Assembly: GCF_900091435.1 (NCBI RefSeq)
Contig: NZ_FMCS01000001.1
Span: 433,512 to 497,511 of the forward strand
Direction: 5' to 3'
DNA: 64,000 nucleotides
Source of the DNA: Micromonospora chaiyaphumensis
GTDB lineage: Bacteria > Actinomycetota > Actinomycetes > Mycobacteriales > Micromonosporaceae
The position numbers and the translations under genes are program-made. Of the stretch, positions 1 to 10,188 are shown piece by piece. A model generated the notes under the pieces. That model saw nothing but the letters and a program-made list of their open reading frames with translations, was not told where the DNA came from and searched no databases. Position 1 is the stretch's first letter; every line of letters begins with the position of its first letter.

Positions 1-2
1 GC

Positions 3-92
3 GGGAGCGGCGGGAGCGGCGGGAGCGGCGGGAGCGGCGGGAGCGGCGGGAGCGGCGGGAGCGGCGGGAGCGGCGGGAGCGGCGGGAGCGGC
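3..92 (+). repeat. 9-bp tandem repeat coding for Gly-Ser-Gly
   Basis: Ten perfect copies of the unit GGGAGCGGC run in frame with the partial gene, and more may lie upstream of the window. The array encodes (Gly-Ser-Gly)n, a flexible linker. Perfect identity at DNA level, including synonymous positions, points to slippage-prone expansion rather than ancient conserved sequence. Confidence 0.95.
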
Positions 93-989
93 GGGTCCAC
101 CGTGCCCACCGCGGTGTGGCAGGTGCGGGTACGCACCAAGCTCGACGACCTGCACCAGCAGCTGATCGGCCTGGCGGCGCGCGACGCCGCGACCGGTGCC
201 CGGGTCGCCGCGCTGCGCGCCCAGCTGTCCGGCGTGGAGGCCGTGCTCGGCCGTAGCGGTGTGGTCGAGTGGCTGCGCGGCGGCAGGCTGGAGTACGCCT
301 GGCAGACCATCCACTCGGTGGAGCGGGCCATGGTGGAGCTGCGGACGCCGGAGGAACTGCTCGGCCTGCTGCCGGCCTACCAGGGCGCGGCCGCCCAGTT
401 CCTGAAGGCCGACGACAAGGTGCTGACCGACTTCGACGCGACGGCCGACGCCAACGCGCCGGCGCGGTTCCAGGCCAAGGTGCAGGCGCTGCTGCTGCGC
501 TACCACTCGGCGTCGGACGAGTTCCACGAGTCGGTGCGCCGGCTGCGCAACCGCATGCTGGGGCTGTCGATCTTCGCGCTGGTCGCCGAGGCGCTCATGG
601 TGCTGGTGCAGTGGCGCAGCCGGGACGTGCAGCTGCTCAAGGCGCCGACCGACGCGGGCGGCGTGCCGGCCTGGCGGCTGCTCTCCTTCGTGCTCATCGC
701 CGGGGCGCTCGGGGCGTTCATCAGCGCCCTGCCCTCGATGATCACTTCGCGCTCCGGCGGCCTGCCCTACAAACTGCCCTTCCAGCAGGGCCTGCTGAAG
801 CTGGCGATCGGCCCGCTCGTCGCGGTCGTCGGGATCATGCTGGTGATCGGCGGCCTGGTGGAGACCACGGTGAACAGCACGGCCGCCCTGCTGGGCGTCG
901 CCATCGTCTTCGGCGCCGGCCAGCAGGCGGTCACCGCGTTCGCCGACCGCCGCGCGTCGGAGCTGCTCACCCCGGTCACGAAGGACTGA
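3..989 (+). CDS. Partial integral membrane protein with Gly-Ser-Gly linker
   Basis: The reading frame is open from the window edge, so this gene begins upstream; the GTG at 102 is probably internal. The first ten codon triplets of the frame are Gly-Ser-Gly repeats, followed by a charged, helix-rich cytoplasmic stretch of about 150 residues. Counting from the GTG, four hydrophobic segments follow at about 152-171, 192-212, 233-253 and 258-278, and the protein ends in a short charged tail. The layout (flexible linker, helical domain, four-helix membrane anchor) suggests that a soluble N-terminal domain, outside the window, is tethered to the membrane. I do not recognise a family. The next gene starts 45 bases downstream on the same strand. 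Confidence 0.75.
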   Translation, partial: GSGGSGGSGGSGGSGGSGGSGGSGGSGGSGGSTVPTAVWQVRVRTKLDDLHQQLIGLAARDAATGARVAALRAQLSGVEAVLGRSGVVEWLRGGRLEYAWQTIHSVERAMVELRTPEELLGLLPAYQGAAAQFLKADDKVLTDFDATADANAPARFQAKVQALLLRYHSASDEFHESVRRLRNRMLGLSIFALVAEALMVLVQWRSRDVQLLKAPTDAGGVPAWRLLSFVLIAGALGAFISALPSMITSRSGGLPYKLPFQQGLLKLAIGPLVAVVGIMLVIGGLVETTVNSTAALLGVAIVFGAGQQAVTAFADRRASELLTPVTKD

Positions 990-1034
990 CCGGCGACGGC
1001 CGCAGGTCACCGGACGGTGGGTAGCCTGAAGCGC

Positions 1035-1367
1035 ATGATCTTCATTACCGCGAAGTTCCGGGTCCGGCCCGAGGACGCCGACCGCTGGCCGCAGATCGCC
1101 GCCGAGTTCACCGAGGCCACCCGGGCCGAGCCCGGCTGCCTCTGGTTCGACTGGTCCCGCAGCCTGGCCGACCCGACCGAGTACGTGCTTGTCGAGGCGT
1201 TCCGCGACGACGAGGCCGGCGCGGCGCACGTGCAGTCCGCGCACTTCCGCGAGGCGCAGCGCACCCTGCCGCCGCACCTGGCCGAAACGCCCCGGATCGT
1301 GAACACGACCGTGCCGCAGCAGGACTGGTCGCGGCTCGGCGAGATGGCCGTCCCCGAGGGCGACTGA
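1035..1367 (+). CDS. Antibiotic biosynthesis monooxygenase (ABM) domain protein
   Basis: This 110-residue protein is a single dimeric alpha-beta barrel ABM-type domain. It begins MIFITAKFRVRPED, has a central helix (PQIAAEFTEATRAEPGC) and the typical later strand EYVLVEAFRDDEA, then the HVQSAHF segment often seen at the helix that follows. Family members are small cofactor-free monooxygenases or stress-related ligand binders; the substrate cannot be told from sequence. The ATG at 1035 was preferred to an in-frame GTG at 1017 because it places the first beta strand at the N-terminus. It converges on the MFS exporter gene, with only 7 bases between them. Confidence 0.85.
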   Translation: MIFITAKFRVRPEDADRWPQIAAEFTEATRAEPGCLWFDWSRSLADPTEYVLVEAFRDDEAGAAHVQSAHFREAQRTLPPHLAETPRIVNTTVPQQDWSRLGEMAVPEGD

Positions 1368-1374
1368 CGCCCCG

Positions 1375-3009
1375 TCAGCACACCTGCTCGCCGGCCGCCT
1401 CGGCCCGGCCCACGGCCGCCGGCAGCAGGTGCCGCACCGCCGGCGTGCCGTCGGACAGTTCCCGCGCCCGGGCCTCCGCCTGCCGGTCGGCCTCGGTGAG
1501 CCGGCCACCGTGCTGGCGCAGGTGCTCGTCCCAGGAGGGCACCAGGTAGACCTCGCTGAACTGGTCCGGCGTCTCGCCGGCGCGGAAGAGACCCCACCGC
1601 ATCGCGCCGGTACGCTGCCGCGACCCGCGCACGTGGTCCATCGCGGCGAGGAACTCCGCCTCCCGCTCGGGCCGGACCGTGTAGGTGACCGTCACCAGCA
1701 CCGGTCCCACCCGGGGGTCGGGCTGGAGCGCGAGGGCCAGGGGCGGCCGGTAGGCGGCCGGGTCCCGGGTCAGCCCGCGCAGGTCGGGCAGCGGCCAGAT
1801 CTGCGAGGTCACCGCGCCGACCAGCATGAGGACGGCCGCCACTCCGAAGGCGGCGACCAGGCCGGTGAGGTCCGCCACCACACCCCAGAGCAGCGCCCCG
1901 ACGGCCTGTCCCCCGCCCTGGACCACCTGGTAGACGGCCAGGCCGCGGGCGCGTACCCAGCCGGGGAGGAAGAGCTGGATCTCGGCGTTGACGTTGGAGA
2001 GCACCGTCACCCAGGCCACCCCGGCCGGCAGCAGGGCGACCAGCACCACGGGGACGCTCCGGACCGTGCCCACCAGGATCAGCGTCACCCCGTACACCGC
2101 GCCGGCCAGCAGCAGGAACTGGTTGGGCTTCATGGCGTTCCGGGTCCACGACAGCAGCAGCCCACCCAGGATGGCGCCCACGCCCAGGGCGGCCAGCAGC
2201 AGGCCGTACCCGCCGGAGCCCAGGCCCAGCCGGCGGTTCGCCACCAGCGGCAGCAGGGCCCACAGGGCGCTGGCCGGGATGATGAACACCAGCGCCCGGC
2301 GCAGCAGCCGGCGCACGGTGGGCGAGTGCCGCACGTAGCGGCCGCCGGCACGCAGGGCGGCGGTGAACCGCTCGGGCACCTCGACGGCCCGGGCGCCGCC
2401 GGGACGCCACCGGAACAGCGCCAGCGCGAAGATCAGGTAGGCCACCGCGTTGAGTCCGAAGACCGGGGCCGCGCCCACCCGCGCGATCAGCACACCGGCG
2501 GCGGCCGGCCCGACGGCACGGGCCGCGTTGACGCTGATCGCCCCGAGCGCGGAGGCCGCCCGGAGCTGCTCGCGGGGCACCAGCTCGGGGATGATCGAGG
2601 CCCAGGCCGGCAGGGTCAGCGCCTGCCCGACGCCGAAGGCGAAGGTGAGGGTGAGCAGCAGTGCCGGCGGCATGTGCCCCGCCGCCGTGAGCAGCGTCAA
2701 CGCCACGGCCACCGCCACCAGGAACAGCTGCACGGAGATCAGCAGGTGCCGGCGGTCGAACGTGTCCGCGAGCGCGCCCGACGGCAGCGCGAGCAGCAGC
2801 ATCGGCAGCAGGCTGGCGGTCTGCACCAGGGCGACCAGCGTGGAGGCGTTGGACTGGTGCACCAGCAGCCACTGGGCGCCGACCGTCTGCATCCAGGTGC
2901 CGATGTTCGCCGCGAGCAGGGCGAGCCAGAGGTTGCGGTAGACCGCCGTGCGCAGGGGCGACCAGGCCGAGAACGACTGCTCGGCGGTGGCGTCCGTGGT
3001 GGCGGTCAC
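1375..3009 (-). CDS. MFS exporter with C-terminal ABM-like domain
   Basis: A 544-residue major facilitator of the MFS_3/EntS-like group (transmembrane secretion effector family). The N-terminus (AWSPLRTAVYRNLWLALLAAN, then GTWMQTVGAQWLL) and the loop SGALADTFDRRHLL are characteristic. About 12 hydrophobic helices fill residues 20-410. From about residue 430 a soluble domain follows (VLVTVTYTVRPEREAEFLAA, later FSEVYLVPSWDEHLRQH), which resembles the ABM fold of the neighbouring protein. The likely role is proton-driven export of a small hydrophobic compound. The GTG start at 3009 puts a short charged tail before the first helix; upstream codons in this frame look non-coding. Confidence 0.85.
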   Translation of the reverse strand: MTATTDATAEQSFSAWSPLRTAVYRNLWLALLAANIGTWMQTVGAQWLLVHQSNASTLVALVQTASLLPMLLLALPSGALADTFDRRHLLISVQLFLVAVAVALTLLTAAGHMPPALLLTLTFAFGVGQALTLPAWASIIPELVPREQLRAASALGAISVNAARAVGPAAAGVLIARVGAAPVFGLNAVAYLIFALALFRWRPGGARAVEVPERFTAALRAGGRYVRHSPTVRRLLRRALVFIIPASALWALLPLVANRRLGLGSGGYGLLLAALGVGAILGGLLLSWTRNAMKPNQFLLLAGAVYGVTLILVGTVRSVPVVLVALLPAGVAWVTVLSNVNAEIQLFLPGWVRARGLAVYQVVQGGGQAVGALLWGVVADLTGLVAAFGVAAVLMLVGAVTSQIWPLPDLRGLTRDPAAYRPPLALALQPDPRVGPVLVTVTYTVRPEREAEFLAAMDHVRGSRQRTGAMRWGLFRAGETPDQFSEVYLVPSWDEHLRQHGGRLTEADRQAEARARELSDGTPAVRHLLPAAVGRAEAAGEQVC

Positions 3010-3216
3010 CGTCCCATGCCTCTCCCCCGTGTCGGCGCCCGGCGCGGGTCCGCGCTCCGGTGCCGCCGCCGGGTTCCCACCGGCGCCCGTTCCACACTCC
3101 GGCCGGCCACCCGGGTGTGCGGCCGGGATTAGCGGGAAAGGCACGCCGGCCTGTCGGTATCCGGCCGCCTGCTCGGCCCGGCCACCGACACCTTCTCGGA
3201 CACGGAGTGAGGACGG

Positions 3217-4197
3217 ATGACACGAGAGACGACCATGGGGGTCCGCTCGGTGACCGACAATCTCGGGATCCAGCGGGCGACCCGGGACCAGGGGCCGGAG
3301 GGGCTCGCCCGCTTCCTGGGCTGGTTCAGCCTCGGCCTCGGCGTGACCGCGCTCGCGGCGGGGTCCCGGGTGGCCCGGGCGGCCGGCGTTGACGACTCGC
3401 GTACCGCCCGGACGGTGCTGCGGGCCGCCGGCATCCGGGAGATCGGCCACGCCGCGGTGCTGCTGGTGCCACGCCGGGCCGGGCTGGGGCCGTGGACCCG
3501 GGTGGCGGGCGACGTGCTGGACCTGGTTGCCACCGGCCGCGCGTACCGCAACCGGAGCGGCGAGCGGCGCCGGCGGGCCGGTCTCACCCTCGCCGCCCTC
3601 GGTGGGATCACCGCCGTCGACCTCTACGCCTCGGTGCGCGCGACACGCAACCGGCGGGGCAGCCCGGAGGGCTTCGCGCACGGCTCCGTGACGGTCAACC
3701 GCACGCGCGAGGAGGTCTACCGCTTCTGGCACGACCTCGAGAACCTGCCGCGGTTCATGTACCACCTCCAGTCGGTGATCACCACCGGCCCCCGGCGCTC
3801 CCGCTGGTCGGCGAAGGCGCCGGCCGGCCGGACCGTCGAGTGGGAGGCGGAGATCGTGGACGAGCGCCCCAACGAGCTGATCCGCTGGCGCTCCGTCGAC
3901 GGCTCCCGGGTGCCCAACTCGGGCACCGTCCGGTTCGCCCCGGCGGCCGGCGGCAACGGCACCGAGGTGCGGGTGGAACTGGAGTACGCGGTGCCCGGCC
4001 GCCGGGTGGGCTCGCTGGTCGCGAAGGCGTTCGGCGAGAACCCGCAGCAGCAGATCTGCGACGACCTGCGGCGGTTCAAGCAGGTCATCGAGACCGGCGA
4101 GCTGACCCGGTCGGACGGCACACCCGACGGCACGAGCATCCAGACCCAGGCGAAGCAGCGTCCGGCCCGCCCGCTGGCGACCTACCGGATCGCGTGA
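3217..4197 (+). CDS. SRPBCC (cyclase/dehydrase-like) membrane-anchored protein
   Basis: This 326-residue protein has an N-terminal part with weakly hydrophobic helices at about 30-50 and 128-142, then a lipid-binding START-like SRPBCC domain at about residues 148-290. The entry to that domain reads GSVTVNRTREEVYRFWHDLE and continues NLPRFMYHLQSV; later strands include VEWEAEIVDERPNELIRW and TEVRVELEYAVPG. Related proteins bind hydrophobic ligands in a helix-grip cavity and are often encoded just before a zinc-dependent alcohol dehydrogenase, exactly as here (10-base gap). A GAGTGAGGACGG stretch precedes the ATG. The ligand is unknown; joint action with the dehydrogenase is inferred from gene order. 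Confidence 0.8.
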   Translation: MTRETTMGVRSVTDNLGIQRATRDQGPEGLARFLGWFSLGLGVTALAAGSRVARAAGVDDSRTARTVLRAAGIREIGHAAVLLVPRRAGLGPWTRVAGDVLDLVATGRAYRNRSGERRRRAGLTLAALGGITAVDLYASVRATRNRRGSPEGFAHGSVTVNRTREEVYRFWHDLENLPRFMYHLQSVITTGPRRSRWSAKAPAGRTVEWEAEIVDERPNELIRWRSVDGSRVPNSGTVRFAPAAGGNGTEVRVELEYAVPGRRVGSLVAKAFGENPQQQICDDLRRFKQVIETGELTRSDGTPDGTSIQTQAKQRPARPLATYRIA

Positions 4198-4207
4198 GGG
4201 AGGCACC

Positions 4208-5383
4208 ATGAAGGCCAACTGCTGGGTGGCGCCGAACCGGGTGGCCGTCGAGGAGGTACCGGACCCGAAGATCCTCAACCCGCGAGACGCGGTCGTCAAG
4301 GTCACCTCGTCGGCGATCTGCGGATCCGACCTGCACCTGCTCGACGGGTTCATCCCGGCCATGAAGCGCGGCGACGTGCTGGGCCACGAGTTCATGGGCG
4401 AGATCGTCGAGCTCGGCCCGGGAGCACGGGACGGCCTGCGCGTCGGCGACCGGGTGGTCGTCGGCTTCCCCATCGCCTGCGGGGACTGCGCCTCGTGCCA
4501 ACGCGGCCTCTACTCCGTCTGCGAGAACTCCAACCCGAACGCGGCGATCGCGGAGACCGCCATGGGCCACACCCCCGCCGGCATCTTCGGCTACTCGCAT
4601 CTCATGGGCGGGTATGCGGGCGGGCAGGCCGAGTACGTCCGGGTGCCGTACGCCGACGTCGGCGCGCTGAAGATCGAGGACGGCCTGCCGGACGAGCAGG
4701 TGCTGTTCCTGTCCGACGTGCTGCCCACCGGTTACATGGCCGCCGAGATGGGCGACGTGAAGCCCGGCGACGTGGTGGCGATCTGGGGCGCGGGCCCGGT
4801 CGGCCAGTTCGCGGCGGTGAGCGCCTTCCTGCTCGGCGCCGAGCAGGTGGTGGTCATCGACCGGTTCCCGTACCGGCTGCGGATCGCTCGGGACCGGGCC
4901 GGCGCGGAGACGATCAACTACGAGGAGACCGACGTCCTGGACACGCTGCGCGAGATGACCGCCGGCCGCGGGCCGGACGTCTGCATCGACGCCGTCGGCA
5001 TGGAGGGGCACCACCCCTCGGCCGCGCTGCACGCGTACGACCGGGCGAAGCAGGCCGTGAAGGCGGAGACCGACCGGCCGCACGCGCTGCGCGAGGCGAT
5101 CCTGGCGTGCCGCAACGGCGGCACCGTCTCGGCGATCGGGGCGTACGGCGGGTTCATCGACAAGTTCCCGATGGGCTCGTTCATGAACCGGTCGCTGACC
5201 CTGCGCTCCGGGCAGGCCCACGTGCAGCGCTACATGCGCCCGCTGCTGGAGCGCATCCGCAAGGGTGAGATCGACCCGAGCTTCATCATCACCCACACCA
5301 TGCGGCTCGACGACACGCCGCACGGCTACGACATCTTCAAGAACAAGCAGGACGACTGCTTGAAGGTGGTGCTCAAGCCCTGA
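4208..5383 (+). CDS. Zinc-dependent alcohol dehydrogenase family protein
   Basis: A 391-residue medium-chain dehydrogenase/reductase. Catalytic zinc ligands are visible as Cys38 (AICGSDLH) and His60-Glu61 (VLGHEFMGE). The structural zinc loop is CGDCASCQRGLYSVC, with four cysteines. A Rossmann nucleotide-binding turn follows (IWGAGPVGQFAAV). The long insert after DVCIDAVGMEGHHP resembles the glutathione-independent formaldehyde dehydrogenase-like subgroup, so oxidation of an aldehyde or alcohol with NAD(P) is likely, but the substrate is not defined. It forms an operon with the SRPBCC gene upstream. The start is well supported by GGGAGGCACC just before the ATG. Confidence 0.9.
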   Translation: MKANCWVAPNRVAVEEVPDPKILNPRDAVVKVTSSAICGSDLHLLDGFIPAMKRGDVLGHEFMGEIVELGPGARDGLRVGDRVVVGFPIACGDCASCQRGLYSVCENSNPNAAIAETAMGHTPAGIFGYSHLMGGYAGGQAEYVRVPYADVGALKIEDGLPDEQVLFLSDVLPTGYMAAEMGDVKPGDVVAIWGAGPVGQFAAVSAFLLGAEQVVVIDRFPYRLRIARDRAGAETINYEETDVLDTLREMTAGRGPDVCIDAVGMEGHHPSAALHAYDRAKQAVKAETDRPHALREAILACRNGGTVSAIGAYGGFIDKFPMGSFMNRSLTLRSGQAHVQRYMRPLLERIRKGEIDPSFIITHTMRLDDTPHGYDIFKNKQDDCLKVVLKP

Positions 5384-5411
5384 AAATTTCCGACGACAGG
5401 CCCCGCTCCCA

Positions 5412-5441
5412 TTGAAGCTTGTTTGCGTGAGCGGCTACCCT
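5412..5441 (+). promoter_or_regulatory. Candidate housekeeping promoter of small secreted protein gene
   Basis: TTGAAG at 5412-5417 and TACCCT at 5436-5441 are separated by 18 bases, a fair match to an actinomycete vegetative promoter. The gene's ATG lies 41 bases further on, with a ribosome binding site (TTGGAGGGG) between. Confidence 0.5.
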
Positions 5442-5482
5442 CCGGGGAAGTGATCCACTATCCACCTTGGAGGGGTCGGACC

Positions 5483-5842
5483 ATGCGCAAGCTCATGTCG
5501 GCGGTCGGTGCGGGGGCGTTGCTGACGGCAGGACTGTTCGTCGGCGCCGCACCGGCGCAGGCGGCGACCTGCACCCTGGTGCAGTCCGAGATCTACAACG
5601 GGGCCAACCTGATCGCCTGGGCCCGGGGCCTGGAGGGCTGCTCGGGCGACGTCTACTGGGAGATCCAGTCGGGCGACAGCGGCGGCTGGCAGGTCACCGA
5701 GAGCGGCACCACGCACTACGACAACCAGGTCGGCAACTACTACGGCGATGTCGACCTGCCGTGCTACCTGCGGGTGTACGCGAAGTTCGGCACGCAGGAG
5801 AAGCTCACCCAGCCGGTGCGCAACAACAACTGCGCCGGCTGA
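5483..5842 (+). CDS. Small secreted cysteine-containing protein
   Basis: A 119-residue protein with a clear Sec signal peptide: MRKLMSAVGAGALLTAGLFV followed by a GAAPAQA cleavage site, leaving a mature chain of about 92 residues that starts ATCTLVQSE. The mature part has four cysteines, which fits two disulfides, and is rich in Tyr, Trp, Gly and Asn, suggesting a compact beta fold. I do not recognise a family. The ATG at 5483 was chosen over a GTG at 5423 because it gives the signal peptide and follows a strong ribosome binding site. It is a single-gene unit with its own candidate promoter and a strong terminator. Confidence 0.8.
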   Translation: MRKLMSAVGAGALLTAGLFVGAAPAQAATCTLVQSEIYNGANLIAWARGLEGCSGDVYWEIQSGDSGGWQVTESGTTHYDNQVGNYYGDVDLPCYLRVYAKFGTQEKLTQPVRNNNCAG

Positions 5843-5850
5843 CCCGGCGG

Positions 5851-5885
5851 GCCGGGCGGGGGTGTCGCGCGCACCCCCGCCCGGC
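5851..5885. terminator. Bidirectional hairpin terminator
   Basis: A perfect 14-bp stem (5851-5864 with 5872-5885) around a 7-base loop lies in the 48-base gap between the convergent small secreted protein and protease genes. There is no U-tract, as is usual in this GC range. Confidence 0.75.
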
Positions 5886-5890
5886 ACGTG

Positions 5891-6724
5891 TCACGGAACG
5901 GTGAGGCCGTACGCGGCGAGGATCTCGGTGATCGGCTGGTAGTAGCTGGTGCCGCCGGTGGTGCAGTTGCCGCTGCCGCCGGAGAGGATCCCGATGACCG
6001 TGCCGGTCGACTTCACGTAGAGCGGGCCGCCGCTGTCCCCCGGTTCCGCGCAGATGTTGGTGCGGATCAGCCCGGTGACCGAACCCTCGGCATAGTTGAC
6101 CGTCTGGTTCAGGCCGGTGACCGAGCCGCACCGCACGCCGGTGGTGGCGCCGCTGCGGCAGACCGCCTGACCGACGTACGCGTTGCCGGCGCCGTTGATG
6201 GCGACCTGGCCCGGGTAGGTGTACACGGCGCTGGGGTGGGCCACCGTGCCGGTGTAGCGGACCACGCCGTAGTCGTTGCCGGGGAAGCTGCTGCCGGTCC
6301 GGCTGCCGAGCACCGTGGTGCGGGCGCTGTCGGCGTACCAGGTGCCGGCCAGGTTGGTGCAGTGTCCCGCCGTGACGAAGTAGTACGTGCCACCGCTGCG
6401 CACGTTCGCGCCGAGCGAGCAGCGACCGCCCCCGCCGTAGATGGCCTGGCCGCCCGCGATCAGGGTGCGCAGCCGGCCGGGTTCGTGGCGGAGCACCGCG
6501 CCGGCCCGGGCCGCGGTGCGCCGCAGCGCGGCCAGCTCGGCGCCGGTGACGGTGTCGTCGACGGTGAGCGTCATCCGGCCGCTGGCCGGGTCGGTTCCCC
6601 ACGCGGTCCCGGCGGTACGCACCGCGGCGAGGCCGGCGGGCGCGGGCTCGGCGGCGGCCCGGGCGGCCGACGGCGTGCCGGCGAGCAGGGTGGCCAGGGC
6701 GAGGACGGCGAGTGATCGGCGCAT
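5891..6724 (-). CDS. Secreted S1 family serine protease (streptogrisin/alpha-lytic type)
   Basis: A 277-residue preproenzyme. Residues 1-24 are a Sec signal peptide, about 25-93 a short propeptide, and the rest a chymotrypsin-fold domain starting near [11 protein letters not shown]. The catalytic triad is visible: His121 (FVTAGHC), Asp151 (FPGNDYGVV) and Ser231 (EPGDSGGPL). Cysteine spacing fits the family's three disulfides. It probably digests extracellular protein after autocatalytic removal of the propeptide. A TAGGAGGG ribosome binding site precedes the ATG. It is transcribed divergently from the xylanase gene. A paralogue lies at 23756-24616. Confidence 0.93.
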   Translation of the reverse strand: MRRSLAVLALATLLAGTPSAARAAAEPAPAGLAAVRTAGTAWGTDPASGRMTLTVDDTVTGAELAALRRTAARAGAVLRHEPGRLRTLIAGGQAIYGGGGRCSLGANVRSGGTYYFVTAGHCTNLAGTWYADSARTTVLGSRTGSSFPGNDYGVVRYTGTVAHPSAVYTYPGQVAINGAGNAYVGQAVCRSGATTGVRCGSVTGLNQTVNYAEGSVTGLIRTNICAEPGDSGGPLYVKSTGTVIGILSGGSGNCTTGGTSYYQPITEILAAYGLTVP

Positions 6725-6800
6725 CCGGGATCCCTCCTATATCGTTATGGATCGATGCGTGTCCAGCATCCGCGCCCGTCGCCCCCGGTTCAACCCGGTC

Positions 6801-6811
6801 CGAAAGTTTCG
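6801..6811. promoter_or_regulatory. Palindromic candidate operator (GAAA-TTTC type)
   Basis: CGAAAGTTTCG is an odd-length perfect inverted repeat (CGAAA, one base, TTTCG) in the 339-bp gap between divergent protease and xylanase genes. Similar GAAA/TTTC palindromes have been noted upstream of actinomycete xylanase genes; the binding protein here is unknown. Confidence 0.45.
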
Positions 6812-6881
6812 CCGCCTCCCCGCGAGCCGAGTCGGCACGCCACCGAGTGCGCACGGGAGCAGCAGATGGCAATCGACGTAG

Positions 6882-8476
<1,595 letters not shown>

Positions 8477-8485
8477 CCGACACAG

Positions 8486-8515
8486 GGCCCGGCGCGGGTG
8501 CGGCCGCGCCGGGCC
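8486..8515. terminator. Bidirectional hairpin terminator
   Basis: A perfect 12-bp stem (8486-8497 with 8504-8515) with a 6-base loop lies between the convergent xylanase and antiporter genes. Confidence 0.8.
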
Positions 8516-8537
8516 ACCGCCGCCCGGTGGCCGGTGT

Positions 8538-10112
8538 TCAGTCCTCCGGCTCCGGGCCGAGCAGCCGGATCTCCTCGATGTCGATGGCCGCCTGGAGCTG
8601 CCGCAGCACCGCGTCGTCGATCTGGTTGCTGTTGCGCAGCCGGGTGACCTCCTGCCGCTTGCGGTCCAGCACGCCGAGGCGCAACCGCCGGGCCATCTCG
8701 CGCTCCTCGTCGGCCCGGTCGCTGGGCGGCGAGCGGACGTCGGCCAGGTGGTCCTGGTAGTCGGCGCGGAGCCGGTCGACGGTGTCCGTGTCGGCGCCCA
8801 GTTCGGCGGCGACCTGGGGCAGCGCGTCCAGGGCGGCCTCGGTGGCCCGGATCCGGGCCCAGCGCACCTCGTGCTCCCGTTCCCGGTCCCCGGTCAGGCG
8901 GGCCCAGCTCACGACGGCCGGCAGGGTGGTGCCCTGCACCACCATGATCAGCACGATCACCACCACGGTGACGAAGATGATCAGGTCGCGTTCGTGCACC
9001 GGGGATCCGTCGTGCGCGGTGACCGGCACGGCCAGCGCGGCGGCGAGCGAGACCGCGCCCCGGAACCCGGCCCAGCCGGCGGCGGTGCGGACCCGGGCGT
9101 CGAAGCGGCGGGCCCGGCGGGACTCCCGGCGGTCCAGGCCCTGCAAGCCGGCCACCGACAGGTGCACCCAGATCATGCGGGTGGCCGTCACCACCAGGAC
9201 GATCAGCACCGCGATGCCGAACGACTCCAGCGGCGAGTGGCTGGTGATGCTGCGCAGCGACCGGGGCACCTGCATGCCCAGCAGCACGAAGAGGCTGCCG
9301 TTGATCATGAAGGTGGAGACGTCCCAGAACGCGTACGCGGTGATCCGGGAGCGGGCCCGGATCACCCGGGGCCCCGCGTAGGAGAGCAGCAGGCCGGCCA
9401 CCACGACCCCGAGCACCCCGCTGGCGTGCACCGCCTCGGCGAGCAGGAAGGCGACGAACGGGGTGAGGATGCTCAGCCCGCCCTCGCGCAGCGGGTCGTC
9501 GACATGCTTGCGGATCAGGACGACCACGCCGCCGACGAGCAGGCCCGAGAGGATCCCCCCGAGCGCCTTGCCGACGAACTGGCCACCCAGCTCGAGCGCG
9601 TTGGGCACCGCCCCACCGGCGATCACCCCGACGGTCACCGCGAAGAGGACCAGCGCCGTGCCGTCGTTGACCAGGCTCTCCGCGCGCAGCGTGGTGAGGA
9701 TGCCGCGGGGCATCCGCTTGGCCAGGCCGGCCACCGCGGCGGCGTCGGTGGGCGCGAGCACCGCGCCGAGCACCCAGGCGGCGGCCGGCTCGACGCCGAG
9801 CGCCTGGGCCGCGTACGCCACGGCGACCATCGTGAGGATCACCAGCGCGACGGCGAGCAGGGAGATCACCACGACGTTGGCCCGGATCTCGCGGAGGCTG
9901 ATGACCAGGCTCTCCCGGTAGAGGATCGCCGGGAGGAAGAGCAGCAGCACCACCTCGGGTTCGAGGATCACGTTGTCGAACGGCGGCAGCAGACCGAGCC
10001 CCGCGCCCATGGCGATGAGCAGCACGGGCGGGGCAACGCTGTACCGGCCGCCGATGGTGGTGCCGACGAGCACGGTGGCGCCGAGCACCGAGATCAGCAC
10101 GAGTGCGCCCAC
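8538..10112 (-). CDS. Na+/H+ antiporter, CPA1 (NhaP) family
   Basis: A 524-residue cation:proton antiporter. About 12 transmembrane helices fill residues 1-420, with CPA1 signatures: LLFLPAILYRESL, the ion-binding APTDAAAV, ESLVNDGTALVLF, and WAGFRGAVSLAAALAVP in the late helix. The last roughly 100 residues are a charged, helical cytoplasmic tail (RADEEREMARRLRLGVLDRK and after), typical of bacterial NhaP-like proteins that sense pH or form dimers. It exchanges Na+ or K+ for protons. It stands alone between a terminator on its 3' side and the Sua5-type gene upstream. Confidence 0.92.
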   Translation of the reverse strand: MGALVLISVLGATVLVGTTIGGRYSVAPPVLLIAMGAGLGLLPPFDNVILEPEVVLLLFLPAILYRESLVISLREIRANVVVISLLAVALVILTMVAVAYAAQALGVEPAAAWVLGAVLAPTDAAAVAGLAKRMPRGILTTLRAESLVNDGTALVLFAVTVGVIAGGAVPNALELGGQFVGKALGGILSGLLVGGVVVLIRKHVDDPLREGGLSILTPFVAFLLAEAVHASGVLGVVVAGLLLSYAGPRVIRARSRITAYAFWDVSTFMINGSLFVLLGMQVPRSLRSITSHSPLESFGIAVLIVLVVTATRMIWVHLSVAGLQGLDRRESRRARRFDARVRTAAGWAGFRGAVSLAAALAVPVTAHDGSPVHERDLIIFVTVVVIVLIMVVQGTTLPAVVSWARLTGDREREHEVRWARIRATEAALDALPQVAAELGADTDTVDRLRADYQDHLADVRSPPSDRADEEREMARRLRLGVLDRKRQEVTRLRNSNQIDDAVLRQLQAAIDIEEIRLLGPEPED

Positions 10113-10188
10113 GCCGTACCCCCGTCACCGTTCGCCGGATCCCACGGTGCCGCACGGCCGGGCCGCGGCGGGGTGGAACGGCCGATCG

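Noticed and set aside
3..92. 9-bp tandem array as a CRISPR or origin iteron set
   Set aside because: It is in frame with a coding sequence and encodes a Gly-Ser-Gly linker.
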